Below, in pieces: positions 23,573-35,987 of a stretch of DNA of 64,000 nucleotides (positions are counted from its first letter, which is position 1; every line of letters begins with the position of its first letter). Origin of the DNA: Lathyrus oleraceus (lineage: Eukaryota > Streptophyta > Magnoliopsida > Fabales > Fabaceae); assembly GCF_024323335.1 (NCBI RefSeq), contig NC_066581.1, positions 180,227,330 through 180,291,329 of the forward strand, read 5' to 3'. The notes beneath the pieces are model-generated. The model was not told where the DNA came from. It did no database searches and worked only from the letters and a program-made list of their open reading frames with translations. The translations under genes and the position numbers were made by a program.

Positions 23573-24960
23573 ATGGATGCAACCGATGAGGCTATAATGG
23601 AAGTAAAAAGTCAAGTTCATGTGTCTAGTCCCCTTGAAAACGATCTTACCAATGCGCTCAAAGTTCTCGATGAGGACGAAGAAAAAGAAATTGAAGAATT
23701 TCTAAGAGATCTTGAGGCATTGGAAGAAATTCTTCCATTGGAAGCAAAAGTTGAAAATTTGAAAGAAGAACCAAAGATAAAAGAGTCCAAACTTGAATTG
23801 AAGATGTTACCTTCCCACTTGAAATTGGTATTTCTTGAAGAAGATGGGCACAAACCGGTGATTAATTTCTTGAAGAAAAATTAAAGTACGATGGGTTGGA
23901 CTCTTTCCGATTTAAAAGGAATAAGTCCATCTTATTTTATGCACAAGATATTGATGGATGATGATTTCAAACCGGTATCCCAACCTCAAGGTCGCTTGAA
24001 TCCTACCGAGAAATACATCGAAGTGTTTATGGATGATTTCTCTGTATTTGGCCCGTCATTTGATCTATGTTTGAAGAATTTGGATATTGTGTTAAGAAGA
24101 TGCGTGGAAACCAACTTGTTTCTAAATTGGGAAAAATGCAATTTCATGGTTACATAAGGTATTATTCTCGGCCACAAAGTCTCATCGAAAGGCCTTAAAG
24201 TTGATCAAGGCAAAGTTGAAGTCATTGAAAAATTACCACCACCGTTGAACATGAAGAGGATTAGAAGTTTCTTGGGTCATGTGGGTGTTTATTGAAGATT
24301 CATCAAAGACTTTTCCAAGATTGAAAAGCCATTAAGTAACTTGCTTAATAAAGATAAGTCTTTTATTTTCAATAATGCTTGTTTGATTTCTTTTAATGAT
24401 TTGAAATAAAAATTGATTACCGCAGCCATAATCATCATGCCCGATTGGAAACTCAATTTTCAATTAATGTGTGACGCGAGTGATTATGTCGTTGGTGTGG
24501 TACTTGGTCAAAGAAAGATAAGCTTTCATGCCATAAACTATGCAAGTAAAATGTTGAATCAAGCTCAAACAAATTATGCAACAACTGAGAAAGAGCTTCT
24601 TGCAATAGTGTATGCATTAGAGAAATTTAGGTCCCACCTCATTGGTTCGAAGGTTGTTGTGTACACTGACCATGCGGCAATAAAGTATCATCTCACCAAA
24701 CCTGATTCAAAGCAGAGGCTTATCTGATGGATCCTTTTGTTGCAAGAATTTTATTTCGAAATTCGTGACAAAAAGGGCTTGGAGAATTTGGTGGCTGATC
24801 AGTTATCCCGTTTGGTCAATATTGAGGTGACCAAGCAAGAAAGTGAGGTAAAAGAAGAGTTTCCGGATGAAAAATTGCTCATGGTGCTAGTTAGACCATG
24901 GTTTCCTGACTTTGCAAATCACAAAGCAACCAGGTTGATACCGGAGGATTTAACTCGGAA
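23573..24960 (+). pseudogene. Athila-type RT and RNase H, copy B, same RT deletion as copy A
   Basis: The acidic spacer is nearly identical to copy A. RT is fused at the same point (RLNPTEK to [11 protein letters not shown], about 24012). Stops FMVT*, GVY*RF and NDLK* recur exactly. Unlike copy A, RNase H keeps the [19 protein letters not shown] region, but a TGA follows RLI where copy A has Arg. The distal part ([13 protein letters not shown]) is intact. Confidence 0.87.
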
Positions 24961-26179
24961 ATAAAAAAGAAGTTCTTGTCTGCTGCAAAATACTATGTGT
25001 GGGATGAACCTTATGTGTTTAAGATTGGTGCTGATAATATTCTTAGAAGGTGAGTTTCAAAGGAAGAGTCTAGAAGTATTCTTTGGCATTGTCACAACTC
25101 ACATTATGGTGGTTACTATAATGGTTTAAGGACGATAACAAAAGTCCTTCAATCGGGCTTTTATAGGCTTTCTTTGTTTAAATATGTACATGTCCATGCT
25201 AAAAGTTGTGACAATTGTCAAAGGGTTGGAGGAATTAGGAAGCAAAACAAAATTACCTTACAAAGTATGTTAGAAGTTGAAGTATTTGATTGTTGGGGCA
25301 TAAAATTTGTTGGCCCATTTCCTCCATCCTTTTTCTAATGAGTACATTCTACTGGCGGTGGATTACGCATCCAAATGGGTTGAAGCGATTGCTTCACAAA
25401 AAGCCGATGGTAAAACAGTGATCGAGTTTTTAAAATAATTTTTTTTCCCTTTTTGGTACTTCTAGAGTGTTAGTAAGTGATGGAGGATCCCACTTTTGCA
25501 ATTTACAACTTGAAAAAGCCTTTGAGCATTTTAGTGTAAAGCACAAAGTGGCGACACCATACCTTCCACAAGAAAATGGTCAAGCCGAGGTATCCAATAG
25601 AGAGATTAAGAAGATCTTGGAAAAGATGGTGTCTAATTCGAGAAAAGATTGGTCTCTAAAACTTGATGAGACGTTATGGGCGTATTGCACCGTTTACAAA
25701 GCTCCATTGGAATAACCCCGTTTCAGATGATATACGGTAAATCTTGTCATCTCCTAGTTGAATTGATACATAAAACGTTATTGGTTTTGAAGATTTTGAA
25801 CTTCGATCCTAAGTTATTAGAAGACAAAAGAAAGATGCAATTACATGAGTTGGAAGAAATGAGGTATCATGCCTATGATTCAAACAAGTTTTACAAAGAA
25901 GAGGTAAAAAGCTATCATGACAAGAATATTTTTTACAAGGATTTTAAGGTCGTACAACTAGTACTTTTGTTCAACTCACGACTTAAACTCTTTCCGACCA
26001 AGCTAAAGTCAAAATGGTCAGGACCATTTATAGTGAAAGAGGTAAAACATTATGGTGAAATTGTGCTAGAAGACCCTATGTCAAAAGAAATTTGGATTGT
26101 AAATGGACAAAGATTGAAGTATTATCTTGGTGGTGAGTTTGATCGAGGGGAAACTATAATTTCTCTTGGTGATCCGTAA
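24961..26179 (+). pseudogene. Athila-type integrase, copy B, 3' complete
   Basis: HHCC region near 25090-25220, first Asp in [11 protein letters not shown], second in [13 protein letters not shown] (about 25470), Glu in [18 protein letters not shown] frame change near 25705 leads to [15 protein letters not shown] and the C-terminal SKWSGPFIVKEVKHYGEIVLED, ending with ISLGDP* at 26179. Stops at TRK*, RR*VSKEE and the frameshift after EFLK are shared with copy A. Confidence 0.88.
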
Positions 26180-27023
26180 ATTCACCACCAAACTATCGAG
26201 ATAATTGAAGTTAAACAAACGCTTATTGGGAAGCACCCCAATAATGTAGGTATTTTTTCTGTTTATGTGTTGGCATTGTAGCTAGGTTTGAATTTAATTG
26301 GGCAAAGATTCATTTTGGTGGCCAAAGTTGAGAAACCATGTTTCTTTGCTACCACTGAGCGTGGTCAGAGCATGCTTAGTGCATTGTCACATATGGTGAA
26401 AAAAATTACTTTGCTCAGATAGGCCAATTTGACCCAGGCCCATCAGATTAGGCTATAACGCGTTTTGGTAGTGGTTTTCAACCACAAAGCCTTAGCCTTT
26501 CATCTTTCTTTCACTCTTCTCCCTTTGAGAACCCTAGAGCTCCATTTCGTCAATCTTACTTTGTGCATCTCTGCTCTCTACTCTTCCTTAAATCAAGCCA
26601 AGGTATGTTCAATGCATTTAAATTTTATGTTGTCATTAGGTTGTTAGTTTAAACATTCTTTGTTGCATGTTATAATTGGTTAGGAATGCTTCTCAAACCC
26701 TAGGTTATGAACATGTAATTTCTGTGAAATTGACTGTTGCATCAAGAGTAGACGATAAATTTGGGTTGCACTATTGTTCGACCGTGTGTAATGGTTTTGG
26801 ATGTAGCAAGACCCATTGCAAAAATGAGATTTTTCTAAGTTTACGTGAGCGTGCTTAGCGCGCCTCCATGGGGCTTAACACACCCTGTGATATGCATACT
26901 TTTTTGGGTCAAATTTTGTTATGTGGAGCATGTTTGAGGTTTAGAGAGGGTGCAAATAGTTATTTTAGATTGGTATGCTTATGTATGCTGGTTGTGTGCT
27001 GGTTTTCTATGGTTGGTTTGAAG
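26180..27023 (+). other. Leader between integrase and env-position ORF
   Basis: No coding evidence. Contains GCATGCTTAGTGCATTG near 26369 and GTGCTTAGCGCGCC near 26850. The same CTTAG(C/T)GCG core occurs in the two LTRs of this element. A pyrimidine-rich stretch with CTTTCACTCTTCTCCC lies near 26510. Confidence 0.5.
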
Positions 27024-27930
27024 ATGGATCCAAGAGCTCTTTCTTCAAAGAGGGAAAAAACTAATGTTGGCTCCTCATCTCAATAGAGCACTCCAATATT
27101 CACCCGGGAAATTTTGTTAGGGGCTAAGAAGGAAGCACGGTACGCTGAGTTGGCTTCTAGAAACATATGGTTGGAGAGGACTTTCAACATAAACCCTCAA
27201 GGGAATTACTGAGGATGCCTAGCTTTGAAAGAAGGAAAGAACTGGTACAAGTTGTTGACCCTCCCACAAATTTGAACTATGAGATTGTGAGGGAATTCTA
27301 TTCTAATGTGCTTCCTGTTGAAAGTATGATGTACCCCTTCACCACCTTTGTAAAGGGTAAAGAAGTTTCCTTCACAATAGATGAGATTAATGACTATATA
27401 GACAACACTCTTACTTTAGAGGAGCATGAAGAGTGTGCTTATTATAACAGGGTGTGTCGTGCTGATTAGAACATAGAAATGGTCAAAGAGGCTTTGATTT
27501 TTCCTAGAAGGTTGTATGTTATGAATGCTTCGGGGCTTCCAGTCAAGTTTCTTAGGAAGGATATGAATGTGAATGCTCAGGTACTCATGACCCTTCTCCT
27601 TTATAGCATCAGGCCCATTAGTCATACCTCATCCATTCCTATAGACACTGCTTGTTTGTTGTACTGCATTCTTGATGAGAGGCAGGTGAGTGTCGCTCAG
27701 GTTATTTTTAATGAGATCAGAATGATTTCCTCAAGTGGTCATAGGTTGGGTACCAGAACTCCGACCACCTTAGATTTTCCATAAGTTATTATGGATTTAT
27801 GCAGGCGGGCTGGTGTTGCAATTCCTTTGGTGGTTCATGGAACCATTGAGAGGGTTTTTGAATGACCGCTACATTCATAGTAATTGTCGCCTTGAATTTT
27901 CGGTACACCATGTTTTTATGGTTTATGGCT
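27024..27930 (+). pseudogene. Env-position ORF of the Athila/Cyclops-type element (plant transposon protein family)
   Basis: MDPRALSSKREK at 27024, TAG after SSSQ, a frameshift near 27190, then RMPSFERRKELVQVV, YEIVREFYSNVLPVE, YPFTTFVKGKEVSF. A stop (TAG) near 27468 is followed by IEMVKEALIFPRRLYVMNASGLPV, LRKDMNVNAQVLMTLLLYSIRP, CLLYCILDERQVSV and GHRLGTRTPTTLDFP. Homology continues after a stop at 27782 to about 27930 with another frameshift. It belongs to a domain family annotated as putative plant transposon protein; function unknown. No signal peptide or clear membrane segment was seen. Confidence 0.75.
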
Positions 27931-29330
27931 AATATATTAAGTTGTTAATTTAAGTTTTAAAGTGTAGTTTAATTTAAAGTCTAGTTTCAATTAAGTTGAA
28001 TCTTTTGTGTTTGTTCCTAAGTTTTAATAACTTGAAGGAACCAAGTGATCATTTCAAGATTGAGTGGATCAACATGCAATTGAGTGATAAAGATAGTGTT
28101 TAAAATAAGTAAGAAGTATAAAGTACATGTTTATTTTCTTTATAAGCTCAACATTAACTTGAAACTTGTAATTTGTGCAAGCATCATACCATGAATTCTT
28201 TTGCAATGCATGTTCATAGATGAGTCACTTTAGATCGTAAACAAGTGTGAGGAAGATATCCATTATGCACTAAATGCAGGAAACCAACATTCCTTATTTT
28301 AACTCGATCTTATTATGTTTAATCATGCATTTCTGTTGATTTGTTTAAAAGCATGAAAGTGATCAAGGAATTTTTTTAATTGAGCATAATCACTTGACCT
28401 AGAAAAAGAATCAACCTACCTTATGAGTGAGGTTTTGTTTAACCCCTTTGAACTTTTGTTTCAAGATCCATATTAAATGATTGAATTATAAAAAATTGCA
28501 CATGAAAAATAAGTTCATTATTGAGTTGTGAAATGGATCTTGATTTTTTGTTGAAAAACACTTGAACCTTCAACCATAAATTGTGGTTGTGTTTTCCCTT
28601 GCCTTAGAAAGTAGGGGAGCATTCTTGTGTTGTGTTCAAAGTTGGGGAGAAAGAGGTTGGTTGATAAGATTGAAACAAAAAGTGGTTGATAAAGAAGAAA
28701 AAAAATTGTGAATAGAAAAGAAGAAATGCAAAGAAGAGCTTTGAAAAAGAAAGAAAAATGTCAAGAATTCTATACCAACAAGTGAGCTCATGGTTGTAAC
28801 AATGAATCAAAGAAAAAGGGTAAAGATAATGTGATTGTTTAAGAATGTGAGGTGTGAATGCTCTCATAATATTAGGAAATTTCGTTTCAATAACTTGAGA
28901 AATGACCCTTCCTTGTTACCCAAGCCAAGTTACAACCCTTGAAAGTCCTTAGTGATTCATGTTTTTGTGCTTTCAATATAATTTGTTGATGAATGCATAA
29001 TCTGATCAGGATGCTAGCAGGGTTGTTGGACGAGAGTAAAAGTCCCTCATCTTTGTTTCTCATCCATTCATGAATATATGTTTAGGTGTGATTCATGTTT
29101 GAATTTGCAATGTGTTAGAAGTTTTGGTATGAAGTGTGCTCTTAGCATTTGTTTCATAGGAATGGTTTTCTTTAGAATAGTCGTAACCTTTACTTTGTTT
29201 GTGCTTTTGAATTTGAACCATCAAATTGTTTTCTTTGTTAAAAACTTGTTGTTCCCGTTTTCTTGGAGGTTGCTTTTGGGTTTGAAACACTTTTGTTTGG
29301 GGAAAAACAAAGTTCTAAGTTGGGGAGAGT
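27931..29330 (+). other. 3' non-coding region with polypurine tract
   Basis: AT-rich with an A/G-rich stretch (28660-28780) and no domain. It ends in AGTTGGGGAGAGT (29318-29330), directly before the LTR, as expected for the plus-strand primer of Athila-type elements. Confidence 0.75.
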
Positions 29331-30545
29331 TGTAAAGGGTCAATTTGTGTAAATAGTCCATAGTATTTTGTGGCCTTTTCCACTTGATCTCGATAGAATT
29401 TCTTCTTAACACCTTAGTTTTAAGTGTAAATATGTAGTTTTTAAAATGATCTTGTAAATAGATTTCGTTTGATAATTTTGGTGCAAATTTGTAGGTTCCA
29501 AAGCCTATTGGAAGCATGAGAAGCCTAAAGGCACCAACCAAGACCAAAAGTTATATTTGTGAAGATTCCAAGTTTTCAAAAGCGGGCTAAGCATGACCCT
29601 AGCGTTCTTAGAGAAAGAGGGGCAAGAGGAAATTGGGAAATTTGCGCTAGGAGTTAGAAGCATGCTTAGCGCGAATCAAGGCGGTTTAAGTTCATTTTTG
29701 CTGATGGCACTAAGCCGGCTCTGATGAGGCTTAACGCAATTTCACTTTTTGGCCCATGCTATATATACTTTTGGATAGATATTTTGGGTTAAAATTCGCT
29801 CCAACTTTATTCCAAAGGCATTTTCAGATCAAAAGTCATCAAGAACTCAGAATCAAGATTTCAAAGCATCATTCTTCGAGTTTTTTAATGTTGATGCTTG
29901 TGAATCTCTTCTTGTTACTTGTTGAAGAAGCTAGCATGGTTATGGGTAGCTAAACCCTCTTGTATCAAGATTAGATATAATCAATCTTAACTTGTACGTA
30001 TTTCTTTTGATCTTTTGCATGTGAATAACTTGATAATCAATGTAGATGATAACCTTTTCTTTTATTGAATATTTGTGGTTTAAATCATTGTTGAGAAAGA
30101 TATTTTAAGTCTTGAACTATGTTTATCATCTATTAAAGACCAGGTCTAGACATGGAAATGGAATTTGATATTCACTTTGTATCGGATCATTAAATGTTAT
30201 TTGTATTGTTTAATAGGTTGAGACATTGTTGATTAAACAATACGGTAAAAGGTGCAATATCGTCTTAGACATGAGCGGTATAGGTGAGTGATATATGGTT
30301 AGATTGATTATAAATTAAAATCACATGCTTTATTAATCAGATACATATAAAATAGGTTGATGAAAAATCTAGTCTTGATATGTCTTTTAAAACGTTAATC
30401 TTTTTAAACTTTTATCATTGGTACAAACTCGTATGAATGTTACTTTCATCAAACCAAAACCAATCGAAACCATCACCTAAGACATTGTAAAACCAATCCT
30501 CGTGGAGACGATAAAACAAAAACTCACAGAAAAACACTTTCAACA
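29331..30545 (+). repeat. 3' LTR of Athila/Cyclops-type element
   Basis: Starts TGTAAAGGGTCAATTTGTG and ends CTTTCAACA, 1215 bp. It aligns with 8067-9292 along its length. GCATGCTTAGCGCGAATC near 29658 and TATATATA near 29760 have counterparts in the 5' LTR. Confidence 0.9.
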
Positions 30546-30900
30546 TCTGCCACCTTCTTTATCATTAGACCCCCTATGTGATATCCCATTTGCTTAATTT
30601 TGATATCGAGCCTCCTGGAAATTATCTGTGTGGTTGCAAACTCCCTAATATGGACCATTTTCCTGAATTCATCCATCAAAACTGCCAAGTTGTCTAGGCC
30701 TACCGATCTGACGCTTTTGTTCAAAGCACTTCATCCCCAATTCGGCGTGTTGATCTCAACTAGTATCATTGTATCAGCTTCACCAATCATTATGAAAGGA
30801 TTCTCCCAAGTAGTCGAATGAGGCGTTGTATGGTAAGGCTACACAATTTCATCTTTGTTCTCGGCCCATACCTGCTGACAAAGCCTTCATGGTGTGATTA
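30546..30900 (-). pseudogene. Tat-type gypsy integrase C-terminal region (right half of split copy)
   Basis: Minus strand from about 30898: VWAENKDEIV, stop, PYHTTPHSTT, ENPF, MILVEINTPNWG, stop, then LDNLAVLMDEFRKM, ARRLDIKIKQ-like residues and YHIGGLMIKKVAD. These are the motifs that follow the catalytic Glu in Tat-type integrases. It stops at the LTR end, and the next residues (FKKKGKL) are found at 8066 on the far side of the Athila element. Confidence 0.75.
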
Positions 30901-31023
30901 ACATCTCATGTATGAAAGGTAGATAACCTATGTTTAAATTGACTTTGATCCTTCTATCTTCATCCTTCGATATCCGACTGTCGCTACCTGGATTTAACGA
31001 TAACGAAACCGGGACCAAAGACA
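30901..31023. other. Short unassigned interval
   Basis: About 120 bp between the integrase remnant and the next LTR-like block; no motif recognised. Confidence 0.4.
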
Positions 31024-33229
31024 TGCCAAAGAGAGGAAAAATCAGAAGAGTTGCCACCGAATTTTATTTAGTTTACCTCTATCGGATAGGCGAGGGAAAA
31101 CAGTCGATAAAATCCTCGGAAAAGGTACGCGCATGAGAAGTGGTAAAACATAATAATGAATCGGTCTCGCAACCGAGAAATGGGTTTGAAAGTCAGTTAC
31201 GTGAGTGGAAGGTATTAACACCCCTCACGTCCATGGTACTCCATGGGAACCATTTGGGTTGTTTTACATACATGGGGATTTATCTATCATTATTTTATTT
31301 TCAAAAGAAATGTGTGTGAAAGAGGGGGTGTTTTATTACTATATTGCTCGCCAAGGATTGAGGTCCTTGTGCCTACGTATCACTCATTCAGGGATGAGGA
31401 ATCAGAGCTCCGTGGTTTGGAGTAGAAAAGATTTGTGTGTTGGTTGATTTTACCTTTGAGAAAAGGTTTTTCAGGATGATGCCCTAAGGCACAAAAATGA
31501 GTTTGGTGAGTTGTATTTATTTTTACCTTGAATAAGGGTTTTTATGAAAGAAGGTTTGTGATTATATTGTACTAAAGTCTATGGGTAGAGGTCATTATTC
31601 TAGACAACAAGGCAAGCGTCTTGCGTCCAAAATAATCAGATTAAGGGTAGGAATGCTCCATTCTTACTCATTCTCCACCACTTAAGGCTCCTGGCGCACA
31701 ATAATAATCATAATTATTAAGTGTTTTGAATTTGATTATGAAAATGCCACTTGACGTTGAATCAAGAGTTTGATTTATTTGATTATGAAATTTGGCTTTA
31801 TGCAACATGAATGCAAAATAACCAAGAAGAAAATAAAGTGGTCTCATTGTAAGGTAGCCAAAGAGAAAGCCTTGTGTGTGCAAAAATGACCTAAGCTAAA
31901 CAAAGGATAATGCTATTACCAACATGTCCCCCTAAGGTGGTGTCATGATGCCATTCTTACAACATGAATATAAATTATAGATGAAAAACCAAGTGTTTAC
32001 AAAGTATCACAAAAGAGTAAAGGAAGGCCTCCAAGAAAAGGTCATAATTGGAATCCTCTAAGTCCAAGTGATTATTGAGTGGAGTGGATATTTTTGGTCT
32101 TATCATTTTATCATATTTTTGTTGTTTTTAATGTTTGATGAGAATAAAATAAATAACAAGTAAATAAACATGCATGATGAGTTTGTACAATGATGGTTAT
32201 AGTGATAATGAGTACTTGAATGTAAATTACAAGGTATTGATATAAAAAGTAAACCACAAGGTAAAGAATGACAATATCACAATAATAATGGTTAGTGGGT
32301 ATAAATGACATTAAAATAAATAACAAGTTAGTATTACTAAAATTACAATAACAAAGGTTAATGATAAACAAAGTTAGTGAAGTATAATTAGTGGTTAGTA
32401 ATATGTACAAAAGGAACATCTTGAGGATTATTCTTCCATAGGTCAAAAAAGACTCAAAATATGACACATTAAGGGATAACTTATCATTGATACAAAACAT
32501 TGAAGATGATTAAAAGAATCAACTAACAACAGATTTGTAACAAAGAAAGTTATACAACCCTAAGTCCTTCTATCAATATTTTAACAAATTATGATTTGTT
32601 CTCTTTCTTTTGTTTTTACTCCTTTTATATTTAACAAGATAGTGAAAGAGTAAATAAATTAGCATAATGTGTTTAGATAACAATAAACACAAAGATAAAG
32701 TACTTGAAAATAAAATGAGCAATAAAATAAATTGGAAGGAAAAAAGTGCAATAATATAAATGTTAGTAGTTAGTAGTTAGTGGTTAGTAGAATAACAATA
32801 AGCAAATCGATTAGAAAGTTAATATAAAGAACATGGTATCATCTATGCATCAAATGACTCAAATATGGTTAAAATATAGACAATCTATCAATACCTTAAA
32901 GTATCATGAATGATTTATTGATCAATCATTAATATGTTTGAAAGATTGAAGGTTTAATCAACTCTAAACAACCATGACCATGATCTAATAGACCTCATTA
33001 ACCAAACAAATGTAACAACAAGTCCACAATAAAAGCAAATGATAACAAACACAAAGTAAGACCAAAAAAGGTGAACAAAAAGATAGTAAGAACAAGAAAT
33101 ATCAAAGAAAGTGTGTAAATCAAAGTTAATATTTTTTTGCAAGCTTGAATCTAAACCCTCTTAAAAGACCAACCAAGAACAACCAACAATTTTTCAATAC
33201 AAAACAGAACCAAAAAGTTAACAAGTTTA
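31024..33229 (-). repeat. Ogre/Tat-type LTR sequence, minus orientation (block 1)
   Basis: Reading on the minus strand, the 3' portion contains GGTGGCAACTCTT near 31038 (the usual GGTGGCGACTCT), GGTGTTAATACC (31211-31222) and the CCATGG-AGTA-CCATGG hairpin (31231-31246). The same order is found in the LTRs ending at 52235, 54721 and 63012. The rest is AT-rich and non-coding, with low-complexity GTTAGTAGTTAGTGG near 32760. The start of this LTR is not resolved and the left edge is tentative. Confidence 0.6.
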
Positions 33230-34592
33230 AGCTAATATCATTAACTTAACTCATAAAGCAAGAGTCGCAATCGCGCTTTTATTGTTTCCAAAGGAAAAGG
33301 GAAAAAACATGAACAAAACCTGAAGAAGTTTTAAAAAGAAAACTAATAAAAGAGAATAAGGGCCTGAGGGTTAGTTATACAAAGGGAATGTATTAGCACC
33401 TTAAACATCCATGGTACTCCATGGGAACCTCTTTGAAAATATGCACATTTTGGTTTGAAAAAGGTGTTATTTGTTAAAAGATTGGAGAGATGGGAAAATA
33501 AGTATATGTTTCTTATTTTTATGTTTGTCAAGACTTTTGAAGTCTCATGCCTACGTACCAACAAAGTGCAATGGAGGATCAAAACCTCATAGTTCGTGGT
33601 AAAAATAACAAAAGGAGTTTGTTTTGATTCATTTTTTTTATGGAAAATACATTTTGTCATTTTAAGGAGAATACTCAACTAGTCGCCCACAATTATGAGA
33701 ACTTTGCATCATCATGAGAAGGGCTTCAACTTGGATAAGGATCAACAAGTATGGCACTAGCTTCTACAGGCAGGAAATGATTATCATTAATACTATAAAG
33801 ATAGGATAATTATAACTCAAATTTGGAAATGACTCATGTATAATTCCTTGAGAAAAGTTTTAAAAAGGAAAAATGCACAAGGGCACAAAGTGGTTTGAAT
33901 GAGTTAGGAATTTTGTAGTCTTTTGAAATTGGTCTAAATATTCTTAAGATTGATTAACATTTATTAAGAAAAAGGTTATGAAAATCACTTGGAATAAGTC
34001 AAGGTTTATTGAGAAATATGTTCAAGTTAAAAAACAAGAAGGTTTTGAAAAGAGGAAGAATATTTGAAAATTTAGGAAAGGGAGAAGAACAAGAGACTAT
34101 CCTAAAGCATAAAGTAAAAGTTAGGGAGGTAAGATCTAACCAAGAGATAGCAAGCTTTATGACATAAGTCAAGCAAGAATTCTCTCCTTTGGATTAAGCC
34201 TCAATCAAGCCAAATAAGCAAATAGTAATCCATGCATCAGATGAAACCAAAGTAACTCAAACCCGATCTCCAAAAGAATTCCAAAGTCAAAGGTATCAGA
34301 TGAATCCCAAGGTATCAAATCACAAGTCCCAAAGCAAGGGTCAAGATCCTAATTCTAAGTCCATAACTCCATAATGATGCCAAGGATAGTAACCACAACT
34401 CCATGAGTTAGGAGAAACAAGTTTCCTTTTTTATTAGTGTCTTCTTAACAATGATAAAAAAGAAAGGTCCAAGTGGACAACGATCAAAATGACATAATCA
34501 CAAACAATATGATATGAAATGCTAAATAGAAAGTATAAAGTAAATGACATAAAAATAAATGAGCATAAAGTAAATTACTTTGAAGTAAAATT
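33230..34592 (-). repeat. Ogre/Tat-type LTR sequence, minus orientation (block 2, left part)
   Basis: Contains the GAGTCGCAATCGCGC motif near 33246 followed by the TTTCCAAAGGAAAAGGG motif, GTATTAGCACC near 33390 and the palindromic hairpin at 33409-33424. Continuation is expected at 44647 because the SIRE element at 34593-44646 has a near-perfect 5-bp flank pair (AAATT/AAAGT). No gene. Confidence 0.65.
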
Positions 34593-35578
34593 TGAAGATT
34601 GAGAAAACAAGAAAGGGGGTATGAATTGTTTTGGAAATAAAAACTTTTTTAGAAATCAAAACACACACAGAATTTTATACTGGTTTGCTTGAAATTCAAA
34701 GCTACTCCAGTCCACCCAGCTAAGGTGATTTCGCCTTCAACAAGGACTTAATTCACTAATCTTGAAAGATTACACAACCAAACGTCTAAGAGAATAATCT
34801 CTTAGCCCTCTCAAGTATTCAAACTGCACAAAGTCACTCGAGGAAATAGTTTAAGCAAATGTAAATTGCTTCTAAAAACAAGCAAGTATTACAGAAAGTA
34901 AGAGAGCAAAAGCTTTTCACGTAAGAGCAACAACTCGTGAAAAAAAGAGAGAATGAATGAGATTTCTGTGTGTCTCAGGTGTATTGTCTTGTAAGGTATT
35001 CCATCCTTTATATAGTCATTGAGAGGACCGTTGGAGTGATGACAAAATCTTGGTCATTGAAGAATAATTAATGTCATAACTCTCTTTGTTTCTTTCTAAA
35101 ACCATTTTGTCCGCCTCATTATTCCCTTCTTTAAATACTTTCTTTCCATAATGATATTTTTTTCGGTTACGCGTTCTGGACTTGTGAGTCTACATCAGAG
35201 TCTTCACATGTCAGAGATTGACTTCAGAGGCTGATAATGTATGACTTCATCAGAGCTTCTCAGTACTATAGACTTCTTAAGTATCAGAGTATGGATCCAG
35301 TAGTCTTTTATCGGAGCTTCTGACTTCTTAACTGTTGCGCTGGAATCTGCGTTGGTCAGAATCAGAACCTTCTGGACGTATTCTTTCTGAGTGGCATCTG
35401 ATCATCGAATACTTTTATATCTGATGTAATTTTGTATCTGATGTATGGTCAGAATCCTGCATAAATGTTTAGAGTTCTGCACACTAAGAAAAAATCTCAT
35501 TTGAGTACCATTTTTGTTTCATCCTTTGTTATCATCAAAATCTTAGAGATATATTGTAAAACCAACTTTGTTCTTACA
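34593..35578 (-). repeat. 3' LTR of the complete SIRE element
   Basis: 986 bp, from TGAAGATTGAG to TTGTTCTTACA on the plus strand. Minus-strand TATA box CTATATAAA at 35007-35015. Confidence 0.93.
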
Positions 35579-35987
35579 ATCTCCCCCTATTTGATGATGA
35601 CAAAACAATTCAGATTAAAGATGAAACATTTAAAGAAACTCTTAGATCAAAAATTTTAGAGGGCTCCCCCTGAGTTAGATCTTTGGATAGCTAAGAAGTT
35701 CTTATCGGACCTTCCATAGTTTGGTGCTTTTAGCTAATTTCTTGCATTTCTTAAGTCATTGATTTTAAAAATGTTTGCAGTGCTTGAGAGGAATTAATTA
35801 TGTTTTCATCAGAGTTGTTTTAGTTCTCCCCCTTTATGTCAGAATCAAAAAGACATAGCAGCAAAAAGGATTGATATAGATATAGAAGCATTTACAGGTA
35901 CGCACATAAGTAAGAAAGCAGAAAAACAAGAAGGCAAGAAACAGACATCAAAACATAGAAAGCAACAAGCAAAGTAGCCTAGGTGCC
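35579..35987 (-). other. SIRE 3' non-coding region with repeated polypurine tracts
   Basis: The functional tract directly before the LTR reads AAATAGGGGGAGAT on the minus strand (35579-35592). Further AGGGGGAG-type tracts occur near 35664 and 35826, and one at 36156 inside the env-like ORF. Multiple conserved polypurine tracts are a known trait of Sireviruses. Confidence 0.8.
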